Shown here: positions 1 through 7,450 of the stretch, in pieces
Numbering within the stretch: position 1 is the first letter of the stretch
Layout: each line of letters opens with the position of its first letter
NCBI RefSeq assembly: GCF_004354985.1
Contig: NZ_SMSK01000007.1
Span: 124,001-188,000, forward strand
DNA from: Segetibacter sp. 3557_3
GTDB taxonomy: Bacteria > Bacteroidota > Bacteroidia > Chitinophagales > Chitinophagaceae
DNA length: 64,000 nucleotides
Direction of reading: 5' to 3'
The notes under the pieces: generated by a model
The model's input: only the letters and a program-made list of their open reading frames with translations
Told to the model about the DNA's origin: nothing
The model's database searches: none
Program-made: the position numbers and the translations under genes

Positions 1-12
1 TACCTCGAACTT

Positions 13-48
13 CCCAATCCGTAATTCGCCAATCCGTAATCCGGCAAT
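13..48. repeat. Short AT-rich intergenic repeat AATCCGTAATTCG
   Basis: Two near-tandem units of AATCCGTAAT separated by TCGCC lie just downstream of the threonine dehydrogenase stop. The same word, in reverse complement, recurs at 52871-52910 next to the yraN stop, so this is an interspersed intergenic repeat. It is cut by the window edge, so its full length is unknown. Confidence 0.6.
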
Positions 49-56
49 AGACAACG

Positions 57-998
57 CTAATGCAGATTGGCGAACATATCTTTTGTCATCATCTGAAGGT
101 CGTATTCCGGCTTCCAGTTCCAGTCGCTGGTTGCCACACTATCATCGATGCTTTGGGGCCAGCTATCGGCGATGTCCTGCCTTGAGTCGGGCTTATAGCT
201 AATGGTAAATTCAGGTATATGTTTCTTGATTTCTGCGGCGATTTCACTGGGCGAAAAGCTTACACCCGAAAGATTATACGAGGTACGTATCGATATATGC
301 TCTGCCGGAGCCTCCATAAGTTCGATAGTCGCCCGAATGGCATCGGGCATATACATCATTGGCAAACGGGTGTCTTCCTTTAAAAAACAGGTATACGCTT
401 TATCTTCCAGGGCCTGGTGAAAAATATCTACGGCATAATCAGTGGTACCGCCACCGGGGGACGACTTATAACTGATCAAGCCGGGATAACGCAGGCTTCT
501 GACATCAACACCATAACGTTTATTGTAGTAATTACACCAGAATTCGCCGGCATATTTACTGATGCCATACACTGTTATTGGTTCGATAATCGTTTGCTGC
601 GGGCAGTTTACTTTTGGCGACGTGGGACCAAACACCGCAATACTGCTGGGCCAATATACTTTCCTGATTTGTTCTTCCCTTGCAATGTCGAGCACGTTGA
701 GCAGACCCTGCATGTTGAGGTTCCAGGCGAGCGTAGGATTTTTTTCACCGGTTGCACTAAGTATAGCGGCAAGCAGGTATATCTGCGTAACGTTTTGCCG
801 GATTACCTGAACATGCAGCATTTCCTTGTTCATCACATCGATGCTTACATATGGACCGGTTCCTTTTAACAGGTCGTTCTCTTCACGAAGATCGGAAGCG
901 ACAACATTGTTGTTTCCATATATTCTTCTTAGTGCAAGCGTAAGCTCCACACCTATCTGCCCTGAGGCACCGATTACGAGTATCTTTTCTTTGCTCAT
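57..998 (-). CDS. SDR-type L-threonine 3-dehydrogenase / NAD-dependent epimerase family protein
   Basis: This is a 313-residue extended short-chain dehydrogenase. The Rossmann glycine motif GASGQIG is at residues 10-16 and the catalytic pair is Tyr144-x3-Lys148 (YGISK), preceded by the PSS serines near 118. Length, the SYKSSPGGGTTDYAVDIF segment and the LPMMYMPDAIRATIELM segment fit the UDP-galactose-epimerase-like threonine dehydrogenases of Bacteroidota. These oxidise L-threonine to 2-amino-3-ketobutyrate with NAD+ in the cytoplasm. The family resembles sugar-nucleotide epimerases, so a sugar substrate is the alternative, but the PGG-TDYA region favours threonine. It is transcribed away from kdsA and shares a roughly 220 bp divergent region with it. 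Confidence 0.85.
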   Translation of the reverse strand: MSKEKILVIGASGQIGVELTLALRRIYGNNNVVASDLREENDLLKGTGPYVSIDVMNKEMLHVQVIRQNVTQIYLLAAILSATGEKNPTLAWNLNMQGLLNVLDIAREEQIRKVYWPSSIAVFGPTSPKVNCPQQTIIEPITVYGISKYAGEFWCNYYNKRYGVDVRSLRYPGLISYKSSPGGGTTDYAVDIFHQALEDKAYTCFLKEDTRLPMMYMPDAIRATIELMEAPAEHISIRTSYNLSGVSFSPSEIAAEIKKHIPEFTISYKPDSRQDIADSWPQSIDDSVATSDWNWKPEYDLQMMTKDMFANLH

Positions 999-1221
999 GT
1001 TTTATTGGATCAGGCGGGCAAAATTAGCCAACCAGGATGGATTATACCGGCTCATTATTTTGTTACCGTACAAGGGAGTGACACAACCGGAGCCGGGATG
1101 GGTTCAACTGCTCGTTCCCAAAAAAACTTTAAGGGTGCACTTGCGAATTGCTGTTTGGACACTTAGATTAAATATAATTGAAGGTATGCGCCTTCTCGGT
1201 AGTAAGCGCTAATTTCGGCCT

Positions 1222-2046
1222 ATGAGTAGCGCTTTTTTAAACGAATTGTTTTCAGGACAGGATTATGATCGCAATCAATTTTTCCTGATTTGCGGGCCCT
1301 GTGTTGTTGAAGATGAGGCATTGGTTATGGAAGTTGCGGAAAAGGTGTTTTCCATATGTAAAAACCTGGGTATACCGTACATGTTTAAAGCCTCGTATCG
1401 CAAAGGCAACCGCACCAGCGCATCAAGTTTCACGGGCATTGGTGATGAAGCTGCGATGGAGTTAATCCGGAAAACCGGCCAAACCTATGGCTTACCAACT
1501 ACCAGTGATATTCATGCGCACGATGAAGCTGCACCCGCAGCAAAATACATTGATGTATTGCAGATACCAGCGTTTTTGTGCAGGCAGACAGACCTACTGG
1601 TTGCAGCTGCAGAAACGGGCAAAGTGGTTAATGTAAAGAAGGGGCAATTTGTAAGTGGCGAAGCAATGAAATTTGCGGTTGATAAAATCCGAAAAGCTGG
1701 AAACGACAAGGTATTGCTAACTGAAAGGGGTACCACCTTTGGTTACCAGGACCTGATTGTGGACTACCGCAACATTCCGGTTATGCAGTCACATGGAGTT
1801 CCGGTGGTAATGGATTGTACCCATAGCCTGCAACAACCCAATCAAACCAGTGGTGTAACGGGCGGCAACCCACAAATGATTGAAACCATTGCAAAGGCTG
1901 CGATTGCTGCCGGCGCTGAAGGCTTGTTTATAGAAACTCATCCAAACCCTGCTGTTGCAAAAAGCGATGGTGCAAATATGTTACGGCTCGACCTGCTAGA
2001 AAACCTGTTGATAAAGCTGGTAAAACTGCGAAAGGCGGTGATGTGA
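1222..2046 (+). CDS. kdsA: 3-deoxy-8-phosphooctulonate synthase (KDO-8-P synthase)
   Basis: At 274 residues this is the usual KdsA length. The N-terminal FLICGPCVVEDE, the KASYRKGNRTS phosphoenolpyruvate/phosphate site, VLQIPAFLCRQTDLL, VNVKKGQF and the C-terminal GLFIETHPNPAVAKSDGANML are signature blocks of the family. The enzyme condenses PEP with D-arabinose 5-phosphate to give KDO-8-phosphate, the first committed step to the KDO of lipopolysaccharide, in the cytoplasm. A cysteine in the CGPC motif region is compatible with a metal-dependent class, but I did not verify this. The stop lies one base from the stop of the convergent AraC gene. No other KDO gene is nearby. Confidence 0.95.
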   Translation: MSSAFLNELFSGQDYDRNQFFLICGPCVVEDEALVMEVAEKVFSICKNLGIPYMFKASYRKGNRTSASSFTGIGDEAAMELIRKTGQTYGLPTTSDIHAHDEAAPAAKYIDVLQIPAFLCRQTDLLVAAAETGKVVNVKKGQFVSGEAMKFAVDKIRKAGNDKVLLTERGTTFGYQDLIVDYRNIPVMQSHGVPVVMDCTHSLQQPNQTSGVTGGNPQMIETIAKAAIAAGAEGLFIETHPNPAVAKSDGANMLRLDLLENLLIKLVKLRKAVM

Positions 2047-2047
2047 G

Positions 2048-3058
2048 TCAAGCATTGTACACCACCATACCGCCACGATAAGCCATCTCGCTCGGCAACA
2101 TACCAAACTCTTTGCGAAAGGTATTTGCAAAATGACTAAGGTTGCAATAACCCACCATTATGCCCACTTCTTTTATGGAGTATTTCGACAGTGCCAGCAA
2201 TGATTTGGCTTTGAGCATCCGGTTCTTCTGATAGTATTCGTATATCGGCAAACCGTACAACGACTTAAAATCGGTTTTTAGTTTGGTTGGGCTCATTGCT
2301 GAAATCTTCGAAAGCTCGATGATGGTCGGCGGGTTTACAGAAAAGTCTTTTACCAGCAATGCTTCTACCCGCATTAACCGGGCAATTTCATCGTCGTTGT
2401 TTTTTAACTTAGTAAAGAGCAGGTCTTTTTTGCTGTGAAGTTTCAGGATGAATTTTTCGATCAGCAAAAGGATCCTGTTCTGGATATAGTTGAACCGCAG
2501 CGGGTGATTGATTTGTTCCATCAACAGCTCGTTAAGCGTAACCCTGTAGATGGTATCTATAGGCGCGATACTTTCGTTTTTTATCAGGAACGAGAAGTAT
2601 TGGCTGAGCACGTGTTCGATTTCAGCCTTGCCGAGTAAACGGGCAAGGTGCTCGCGGTTGAAGAAGAATTTTACGGATCGAAGCGTGATCCCTGCAGGAA
2701 GCAGGAATGTTATGGGCTTTAAGGTATCCGTAATTTTTACCGAAGTATGTACCAGGATGGCATTACGGTTTCTATGCTCCTTTTTGGCAATTGAATGGTT
2801 GTCGACCTGGGCGTCGCTAAACTGCAGGCAAAAAGAATAGTCTGAACGAACCTCGTAAGAAAAGATAAAATCTTCGTTCATCGAAGTTTCGGAAACCATT
2901 ACCGTAATACCCAGTGGAAGTCGCTCTGCCCAAACAAACCCCGTTCCTTTCGACTGAGGGATGGCGAAGCTGTTACCCGGCGCCTTTACATTTAGCTCGG
3001 CGGCAAGTGACTGGCATACTTCTACATAGTCAGCTTTACTTAGTTCAAAATTTATCAC
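2048..3058 (-). CDS. AraC family transcriptional regulator (paralogue of the next gene)
   Basis: This is a 336-residue protein with a C-terminal AraC/XylS double helix-turn-helix (about residues 235-330): LSKISAMSPTKLKTDFKSLYGLPIYEYYQKNRM, then the second helix pair with YSIKEVGIMVGYCNLSHFANTFRKEFGMLPSE. The N-terminal 230 residues are an uncharacterised sensor region. That region aligns along its whole length with the protein encoded at 3096-4103, so the two genes are tandem duplicates that have diverged. It lies 37 bp downstream of the other copy on the same strand, probably in one transcript. No metabolic neighbour points to a ligand or regulon. Confidence 0.88.
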   Translation of the reverse strand: MINFELSKADYVEVCQSLAAELNVKAPGNSFAIPQSKGTGFVWAERLPLGITVMVSETSMNEDFIFSYEVRSDYSFCLQFSDAQVDNHSIAKKEHRNRNAILVHTSVKITDTLKPITFLLPAGITLRSVKFFFNREHLARLLGKAEIEHVLSQYFSFLIKNESIAPIDTIYRVTLNELLMEQINHPLRFNYIQNRILLLIEKFILKLHSKKDLLFTKLKNNDDEIARLMRVEALLVKDFSVNPPTIIELSKISAMSPTKLKTDFKSLYGLPIYEYYQKNRMLKAKSLLALSKYSIKEVGIMVGYCNLSHFANTFRKEFGMLPSEMAYRGGMVVYNA

Positions 3059-3095
3059 AGAATATAGTTGATTTCTTCAACAAAGATAATGTCTG

Positions 3096-4103
3096 CTACC
3101 TGTTGTAAAGTAGATCGCTTGGTAATTGATCAAAGGACTTTTTGAATGCTTTGGCAAAGTTGCTGAGGTTACTAAATCCAACTTCGATGCCCACGTCCCT
3201 GACCGTATACTTCTGCGAAAGCAGCATTGCTTTGGCCTTATTCATACGTTGTTTCTGGTAGTATTGGTATATGGGAAGACCATAAATTTCTTTGAAACTG
3301 TTCTTTAGTTTCGATGGACTCATGGCAGCCAAGCGTGCAAGCTTTGCAATGCCAAGCGGTTCTACAGAAAAATCCTTTACCAGTTCACCTTCTATCTTCT
3401 TAAGCCTGGCGATGTCTTCGTTGCTGACTTTTACGTCAAAATGCATGTCGCTCATCTTATCGTTGATGCGCGTGAAGAACCTTTCAAGCAGTAACATAAC
3501 CCTGTTTTGCACAACCAGTCGTTCGTACGACGGATCTACATCGGGTGTTACGATCTCCGAAAGGATGCGTTTGTACTCAACGTCCATGGGCTCATAATTA
3601 AATGCGCTCATCTTAAGACTGAGGTATTTTTTTATCATGCCGCCTACACTCTCCATACCAATGAAGTTGCTCATCCACTCTTTGCTAAAGATGAAGTCTA
3701 CACCTTTTACTCTTGAATTTTCAGGTGTGATAAACAACCAGTCGAAACGGGTACTGCCAAGAAAAACGGCTGATTTTGCAGGATTGATTATGGTTGGCAC
3801 AGGCATCGAACTGAGTGCCGTTGTTCCATTTTCGTCGCCGCTGTCGGGGGTATAAACCTCATCAAACCTCAGGGAGAAATAGTCATCCTTTATTTTGGTT
3901 CGTTGAAAGGTGATGTCTTTATGAACGGTATAGTCGGATATCAGCCCCTGTAAACCGTTGGAGAGCTGTATATATTTGAAGTAACCTGTTCCAATTTCGG
4001 GAGGGAGTGTTAAGGTGTTGTCCTTAAGTTTATGCTTAAAGGTTTTTGCAAAAAATTGGAGTAGTTCTTCATAGTTGGTGTGGTCGTATTCAAGTTTTAA
4101 CAA
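3096..4103 (-). CDS. AraC family transcriptional regulator, probable TTG start
   Basis: The C-terminal half is a clear AraC double helix-turn-helix (LARLAAMSPSKLKNSFKEIYGLPIYQYYQKQRM, then YTVRDVGIEVGFSNLSNFAKAFKKSFDQLPSD). There is no ATG in the right place. The open frame runs up to 4304 with an ATG there, but that would overlap the PspC-domain gene by about 180 bp and add residues with no counterpart in the paralogue. A TTG at 4103 gives 335 residues beginning (M)LKLEYDHTNYEELLQFF, which lines up with MINFELSKADYVEVCQSL of the 336-residue paralogue. I therefore chose the TTG. The frame and HTH are certain; the start is inferred. Confidence 0.83.
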   Translation of the reverse strand: MLKLEYDHTNYEELLQFFAKTFKHKLKDNTLTLPPEIGTGYFKYIQLSNGLQGLISDYTVHKDITFQRTKIKDDYFSLRFDEVYTPDSGDENGTTALSSMPVPTIINPAKSAVFLGSTRFDWLFITPENSRVKGVDFIFSKEWMSNFIGMESVGGMIKKYLSLKMSAFNYEPMDVEYKRILSEIVTPDVDPSYERLVVQNRVMLLLERFFTRINDKMSDMHFDVKVSNEDIARLKKIEGELVKDFSVEPLGIAKLARLAAMSPSKLKNSFKEIYGLPIYQYYQKQRMNKAKAMLLSQKYTVRDVGIEVGFSNLSNFAKAFKKSFDQLPSDLLYNR

Positions 4104-4126
4104 CGTATTGGATTTTGGTTTTTCTG

Positions 4127-4348
4127 TTATAAATATCGGAGTGGATTTCGTTTTGCTGAGTAGATGTAATTCTTGATATTGATCCAAAACGCTAAAATCA
4201 TATAAACAAGTACAGGAGAGCCCAATGTTAGAAAAGAAATATAAATGAACCACATACGAATCCGGCTCGTTGCTATTCCCATTTTCTCGCCGATTAACGA
4301 GCAAACACCAAAGGCCTGCAATTCTATAATTCTTCTAAGCTTTTTCAT
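4127..4348 (-). CDS. Small PspC-domain membrane protein
   Basis: This 73-residue protein matches a single PspC domain: KLRR near the N-terminus, then FGVCSLIGEKMGIATSRIRMWFIYISF, then a hydrophobic segment with GSPVLVYMILAFWI. PspC-domain proteins are small inner-membrane proteins, and in some bacteria they belong to the phage-shock envelope stress response. The C-terminus is basic (NYIYSAKRNPLRYL). It is first in a minus-strand group, 23 bp ahead of the TTG of the first AraC gene, so it may report envelope state to the same regulon. That link is inference. Confidence 0.75.
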   Translation of the reverse strand: MKKLRRIIELQAFGVCSLIGEKMGIATSRIRMWFIYISFLTLGSPVLVYMILAFWINIKNYIYSAKRNPLRYL

Positions 4349-4450
4349 AGTAGTGCTTTCCTGTTTTGGTAACGTCAGCCTATCGCAATTTAGTCAAATT
4401 ACACGGGTAAACCGCAAAAAAACTCATTTCGCTTGAGCCTAGAATTCATA

Positions 4451-4458
4451 TAAATTTG
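4451..4458 (+). promoter_or_regulatory. Probable -7 box (TAAATTTG) of the aconitase promoter
   Basis: TAAATTTG is an exact match to the Bacteroidota -7 consensus TAnnTTTG and lies 37 bp before the aconitase ATG. No clean TTTG -33 box is seen at 19-21 bp upstream; a TTG sits at 4433-4435 with a short spacing. No AGGAGG-like ribosome site precedes the ATG, as is usual in this phylum. Confidence 0.5.
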
Positions 4459-4495
4459 CATAACTTTTTTCTCACATTTAAATCTTCCTTACATC

Positions 4496-6763
4496 ATGGC
4501 TTTTGACATAGAAATGATAAAAGAGGTATATGCTGCATTGCCCGGAAAAATTAAACAGGCTCGTGAAACAGTAGGCCGTCCACTAACTTTAGCTGAAAAG
4601 ATTTTACATGCACACCTTCACAAAGGGATGCAGGCGAAGTCGTTTGAAAGAGGAAGAGATTATGTTGATTTTGCACCAGACCGTGTTGCCATGCAGGATG
4701 CAACTGCGCAGATGGCTCTTTTACAGTTTATGCAAGCAGGAAGGCCGCAGGTTGCCGTTCCAAGTACCGTGCATTGCGACCACCTGGTACAGGCTAAAAC
4801 AGGGGCCCAGGAAGACCTTGCTACCGCCCTTAACACCAATAAAGAAGTTTACGATTTCCTTTCTTCAGTTTCGAATAAATATGGTCTTGGATTTTGGAGA
4901 CCAGGTGGAGGAATCATTCACCAGGTTGTTCTTGAAAACTATGCTTTTCCCGGTGGTATGATGATCGGTACCGATAGCCATACGCCAAATGCGGGTGGTT
5001 TAGGAATGATTGCAATCGGGGTTGGTGGTGCTGACGCCAGCGACGTAATGGCTGGTCTTGCCTGGGAACTTAAATGGCCCAAGTTGATTGGTATCAAGTT
5101 GACCGGCAAATTGAGTGGCTGGTCAAGTGCAAAAGACGTAATTCTTAAAGTTGCGGGTATCTTAACCGTAAAAGGTGGAACCGGTGCCATTGTCGAATAC
5201 TTTGGTGAAGGTGCCGATGCGCTTAGCGCTACCGGTAAGGCAACCATCTGTAATATGGGTGCCGAAGTGGGTGCTACCTGCTCGATCTTTACTTACGATG
5301 ATCGAATGAGTGCATACCTGAAGAGCACAGACCGCGCTGATGTAGCTGAGCTTGCAGACAGCGTTAGCGAACACCTTAGACCCGATGATGAAGTTTACGC
5401 AGATCCGGCCTCTTATTACGATCAGTTGATCGAAATTAACCTGAGTGAACTTGAACCACATGTAAACGGACCATTCACACCCGATTTGGCATGGCCGATC
5501 AGCAAGCTTGCAGAAGCAGCCAAAGCAAACAACTGGCCCGAAAAAATTGAAGTTGCACTAATCGGATCGTGTACCAACTCTTCTTACGAAGACATCAGTC
5601 GCTCTGCCTCCATTGCGCAGCAGGCAATTGATAAAAAGCTTAAAACCCGTTCTGAATTTACCATAACACCCGGTTCTGAATTGGTGCGGTATACCGTTGA
5701 AAAAGACGGCTTCCTGGGAACGTTTGACGACATTGGCGGAGTAGTGCTGGCAAACGCATGCGGCCCGTGCATTGGGCAGTGGGCACGTCATATTGATGAC
5801 CCACACCGCAAGAATACCATTGTAACGTCGTTCAACAGGAACTTTGCAAAACGTAACGACAGCTACTCGGGAACACACGCTTTTGTTGCTTCACCTGAAC
5901 TGGTTACGGCCTTTGCAATTGCAGGTGACCTTACGTTTAACCCGCTTACCGATAAACTGATTAATGAAAATGGTGAAGAGGTGATGCTTGATGAACCAAC
6001 AGGATATGAACTGCCACCAAATGGCTTTTCTGTTGAGGACGCGGGCTACCAGGCACCGGCTGAAAACCCTGACGAAGTTGACGTTCTTGTTAGTCCTGAC
6101 TCGCAGCGCCTCCAATTACTTGCCCCGTTTCCTGCCTGGGAAGGAACTGATCTAAAAGGCCTCAGGCTTTTGATCAAGGCAAAGGGTAAGTGTACCACCG
6201 ACCACATCTCCATGGCCGGACCATGGCTTAAGTTCAGGGGCCACCTCGACAACATATCAAACAATATGTTAATCGGCGCACTAAATAGCTTCAACGACAG
6301 TACCGATAATGTAAAAAACCAGCTCACCGGCGAATATGGTCCGGTTCCCGCCACCGCAAGGGCTTACAAAGCGGCGGGAATCGGAAGCATCGTGGTTGGT
6401 GACGAGAATTATGGCGAAGGTTCTTCAAGGGAACATGCCGCTATGGAACCACGTCACCTTGGTGTGCGGGCAATCCTGGTAAAATCGTTTGCGCGTATCC
6501 ACGAGACCAACCTGAAGAAACAGGGTATGTTGGCGCTGATCTTTGCACAAAAAGAAGACTACAACAAGATACAGGAGGACGACGTGATCGATATTGAAGG
6601 TCTAACTTCATTTGCTCCAGGCAGCCAGTTGTATGTGGTGCTGAATCACAAAGATGGCTCTGAAGAAAGGATCCCGGTAAACCATACCTACAATGATCAA
6701 CAAATTGAATGGTTCAAGGCAGGTGCGGCACTGAACATCATCCGCAAACAGGCAATAAGGTAA
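4496..6763 (+). CDS. acn: Aconitate hydratase
   Basis: This 755-residue aconitase is of the mitochondrial type. The three cysteines that bind the [4Fe-4S] cluster are Cys359 ([10 protein letters not shown]), Cys422 and Cys425 ([11 protein letters not shown]). Other family blocks are [23 protein letters not shown], the swivel-domain [19 protein letters not shown] and [15 protein letters not shown]. It interconverts citrate and isocitrate through cis-aconitate in the TCA cycle in the cytoplasm. It stands alone, with its own -7 box upstream and a strong hairpin terminator just downstream. sucC, another TCA gene, is 23 kb away and unlinked. Confidence 0.97.
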   Translation: MAFDIEMIKEVYAALPGKIKQARETVGRPLTLAEKILHAHLHKGMQAKSFERGRDYVDFAPDRVAMQDATAQMALLQFMQAGRPQVAVPSTVHCDHLVQAKTGAQEDLATALNTNKEVYDFLSSVSNKYGLGFWRPGGGIIHQVVLENYAFPGGMMIGTDSHTPNAGGLGMIAIGVGGADASDVMAGLAWELKWPKLIGIKLTGKLSGWSSAKDVILKVAGILTVKGGTGAIVEYFGEGADALSATGKATICNMGAEVGATCSIFTYDDRMSAYLKSTDRADVAELADSVSEHLRPDDEVYADPASYYDQLIEINLSELEPHVNGPFTPDLAWPISKLAEAAKANNWPEKIEVALIGSCTNSSYEDISRSASIAQQAIDKKLKTRSEFTITPGSELVRYTVEKDGFLGTFDDIGGVVLANACGPCIGQWARHIDDPHRKNTIVTSFNRNFAKRNDSYSGTHAFVASPELVTAFAIAGDLTFNPLTDKLINENGEEVMLDEPTGYELPPNGFSVEDAGYQAPAENPDEVDVLVSPDSQRLQLLAPFPAWEGTDLKGLRLLIKAKGKCTTDHISMAGPWLKFRGHLDNISNNMLIGALNSFNDSTDNVKNQLTGEYGPVPATARAYKAAGIGSIVVGDENYGEGSSREHAAMEPRHLGVRAILVKSFARIHETNLKKQGMLALIFAQKEDYNKIQEDDVIDIEGLTSFAPGSQLYVVLNHKDGSEERIPVNHTYNDQQIEWFKAGAALNIIRKQAIR

Positions 6764-6785
6764 TCCTTGAATAATATTTAAAATG

Positions 6786-6817
6786 AAAGAGCGAAATCAG
6801 CAATGGTTTCGCTCTTT
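6786..6817 (+). terminator. Intrinsic terminator of the aconitase gene
   Basis: An 11-bp perfect stem AAAGAGCGAAA / TTTCGCTCTTT encloses a 10-nt loop and starts 22 bp after the aconitase stop. The A-rich and T-rich arms make it able to act in both directions. Confidence 0.85.
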
Positions 6818-6849
6818 TGTTATTGGGATAGTGGACTAGCCCATTGACG

Positions 6850-7008
6850 TTAGTAATGCCTCTCGTGCACCAGCCAGGTGTGGTGGCTGTAACCGTGATG
6901 TGCCCGCTGTGCGCTGTCGAGGCATTCCCCCGCCAACGTATGGTTTACTTTAATTATGGCATCAGCCTGAACTTTCCCGGGTTTTACATCAGGGAAATTG
7001 GTTATCAT
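6850..7008 (-). CDS. Possible small hypothetical protein (52 aa)
   Basis: An ATG at 7008 follows the stop of the upstream small gene (7010-7012) with only one base between them, an arrangement that favours translational coupling. The product begins MITNFPDVKPGKVQADAII and ends in a His-rich tail (AHHGYSHHTWLVHERHY). It has no signal peptide or membrane segment. I recognise no family. The evidence is only the coupled start and the His cluster, so it may be non-coding. Confidence 0.35.
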   Translation of the reverse strand: MITNFPDVKPGKVQADAIIKVNHTLAGECLDSAQRAHHGYSHHTWLVHERHY

Positions 7009-7009
7009 T

Positions 7010-7255
7010 TTAAGCTCCCTTCTGCAGAATCTTTCCCGCATAGCTCAAGGCTGCAACAGGCGACTCAAACAACTTCACTTCTCCATCCTCGTCCTCGATA
7101 ATCATCCCTACTCCACCGTCTGTTTCCGGATCCTGCTGATACCAGGTAGCGGTAAAATACTCCGTAGGTATAATGTTGGGATTTGCCCGCTCAACAGGAT
7201 GTGGATCTACCTTTATCCAAAATGTTTTATCATTGATCAGCTGTTTCTCAATCAT
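7010..7255 (-). CDS. Hypothetical protein (81 aa)
   Basis: The frame is open from 7363, but I place the start at the ATG at 7255 because the extra upstream residues are rich in Cys and aromatics and look non-coding. From there the product reads MIEKQLINDKTFWIKVDPHP and continues with an acidic segment GMIIEDEDGEVKLFESPVAALSYAGKIL. It is soluble and small, with no signal peptide. I do not recognise the family. A second tiny frame follows it directly. Confidence 0.6.
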   Translation of the reverse strand: MIEKQLINDKTFWIKVDPHPVERANPNIIPTEYFTATWYQQDPETDGGVGMIIEDEDGEVKLFESPVAALSYAGKILQKGA

Positions 7256-7450
7256 ATGCTTTTTAGCATAAAATATACAAAATGGAGACCACCCATACTT
7301 TCCAACAGTATGCACCTTTATGAGGGAACAACATGGGTACGCAGTCCTAAACCATAAGGCCAATGTTTTTTATTTCTTTAAAACAAAACTGCCCTCCTAA
7401 ATTGAAGGGCAGCTGAATATTCAAGTACATATCACTAATCTCAGTCCGGG

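Noticed and set aside
202-869. Plus-strand open frames antisense to the threonine dehydrogenase gene
   Set aside because: They overlap a complete, well-conserved gene on the other strand and show no family motif.
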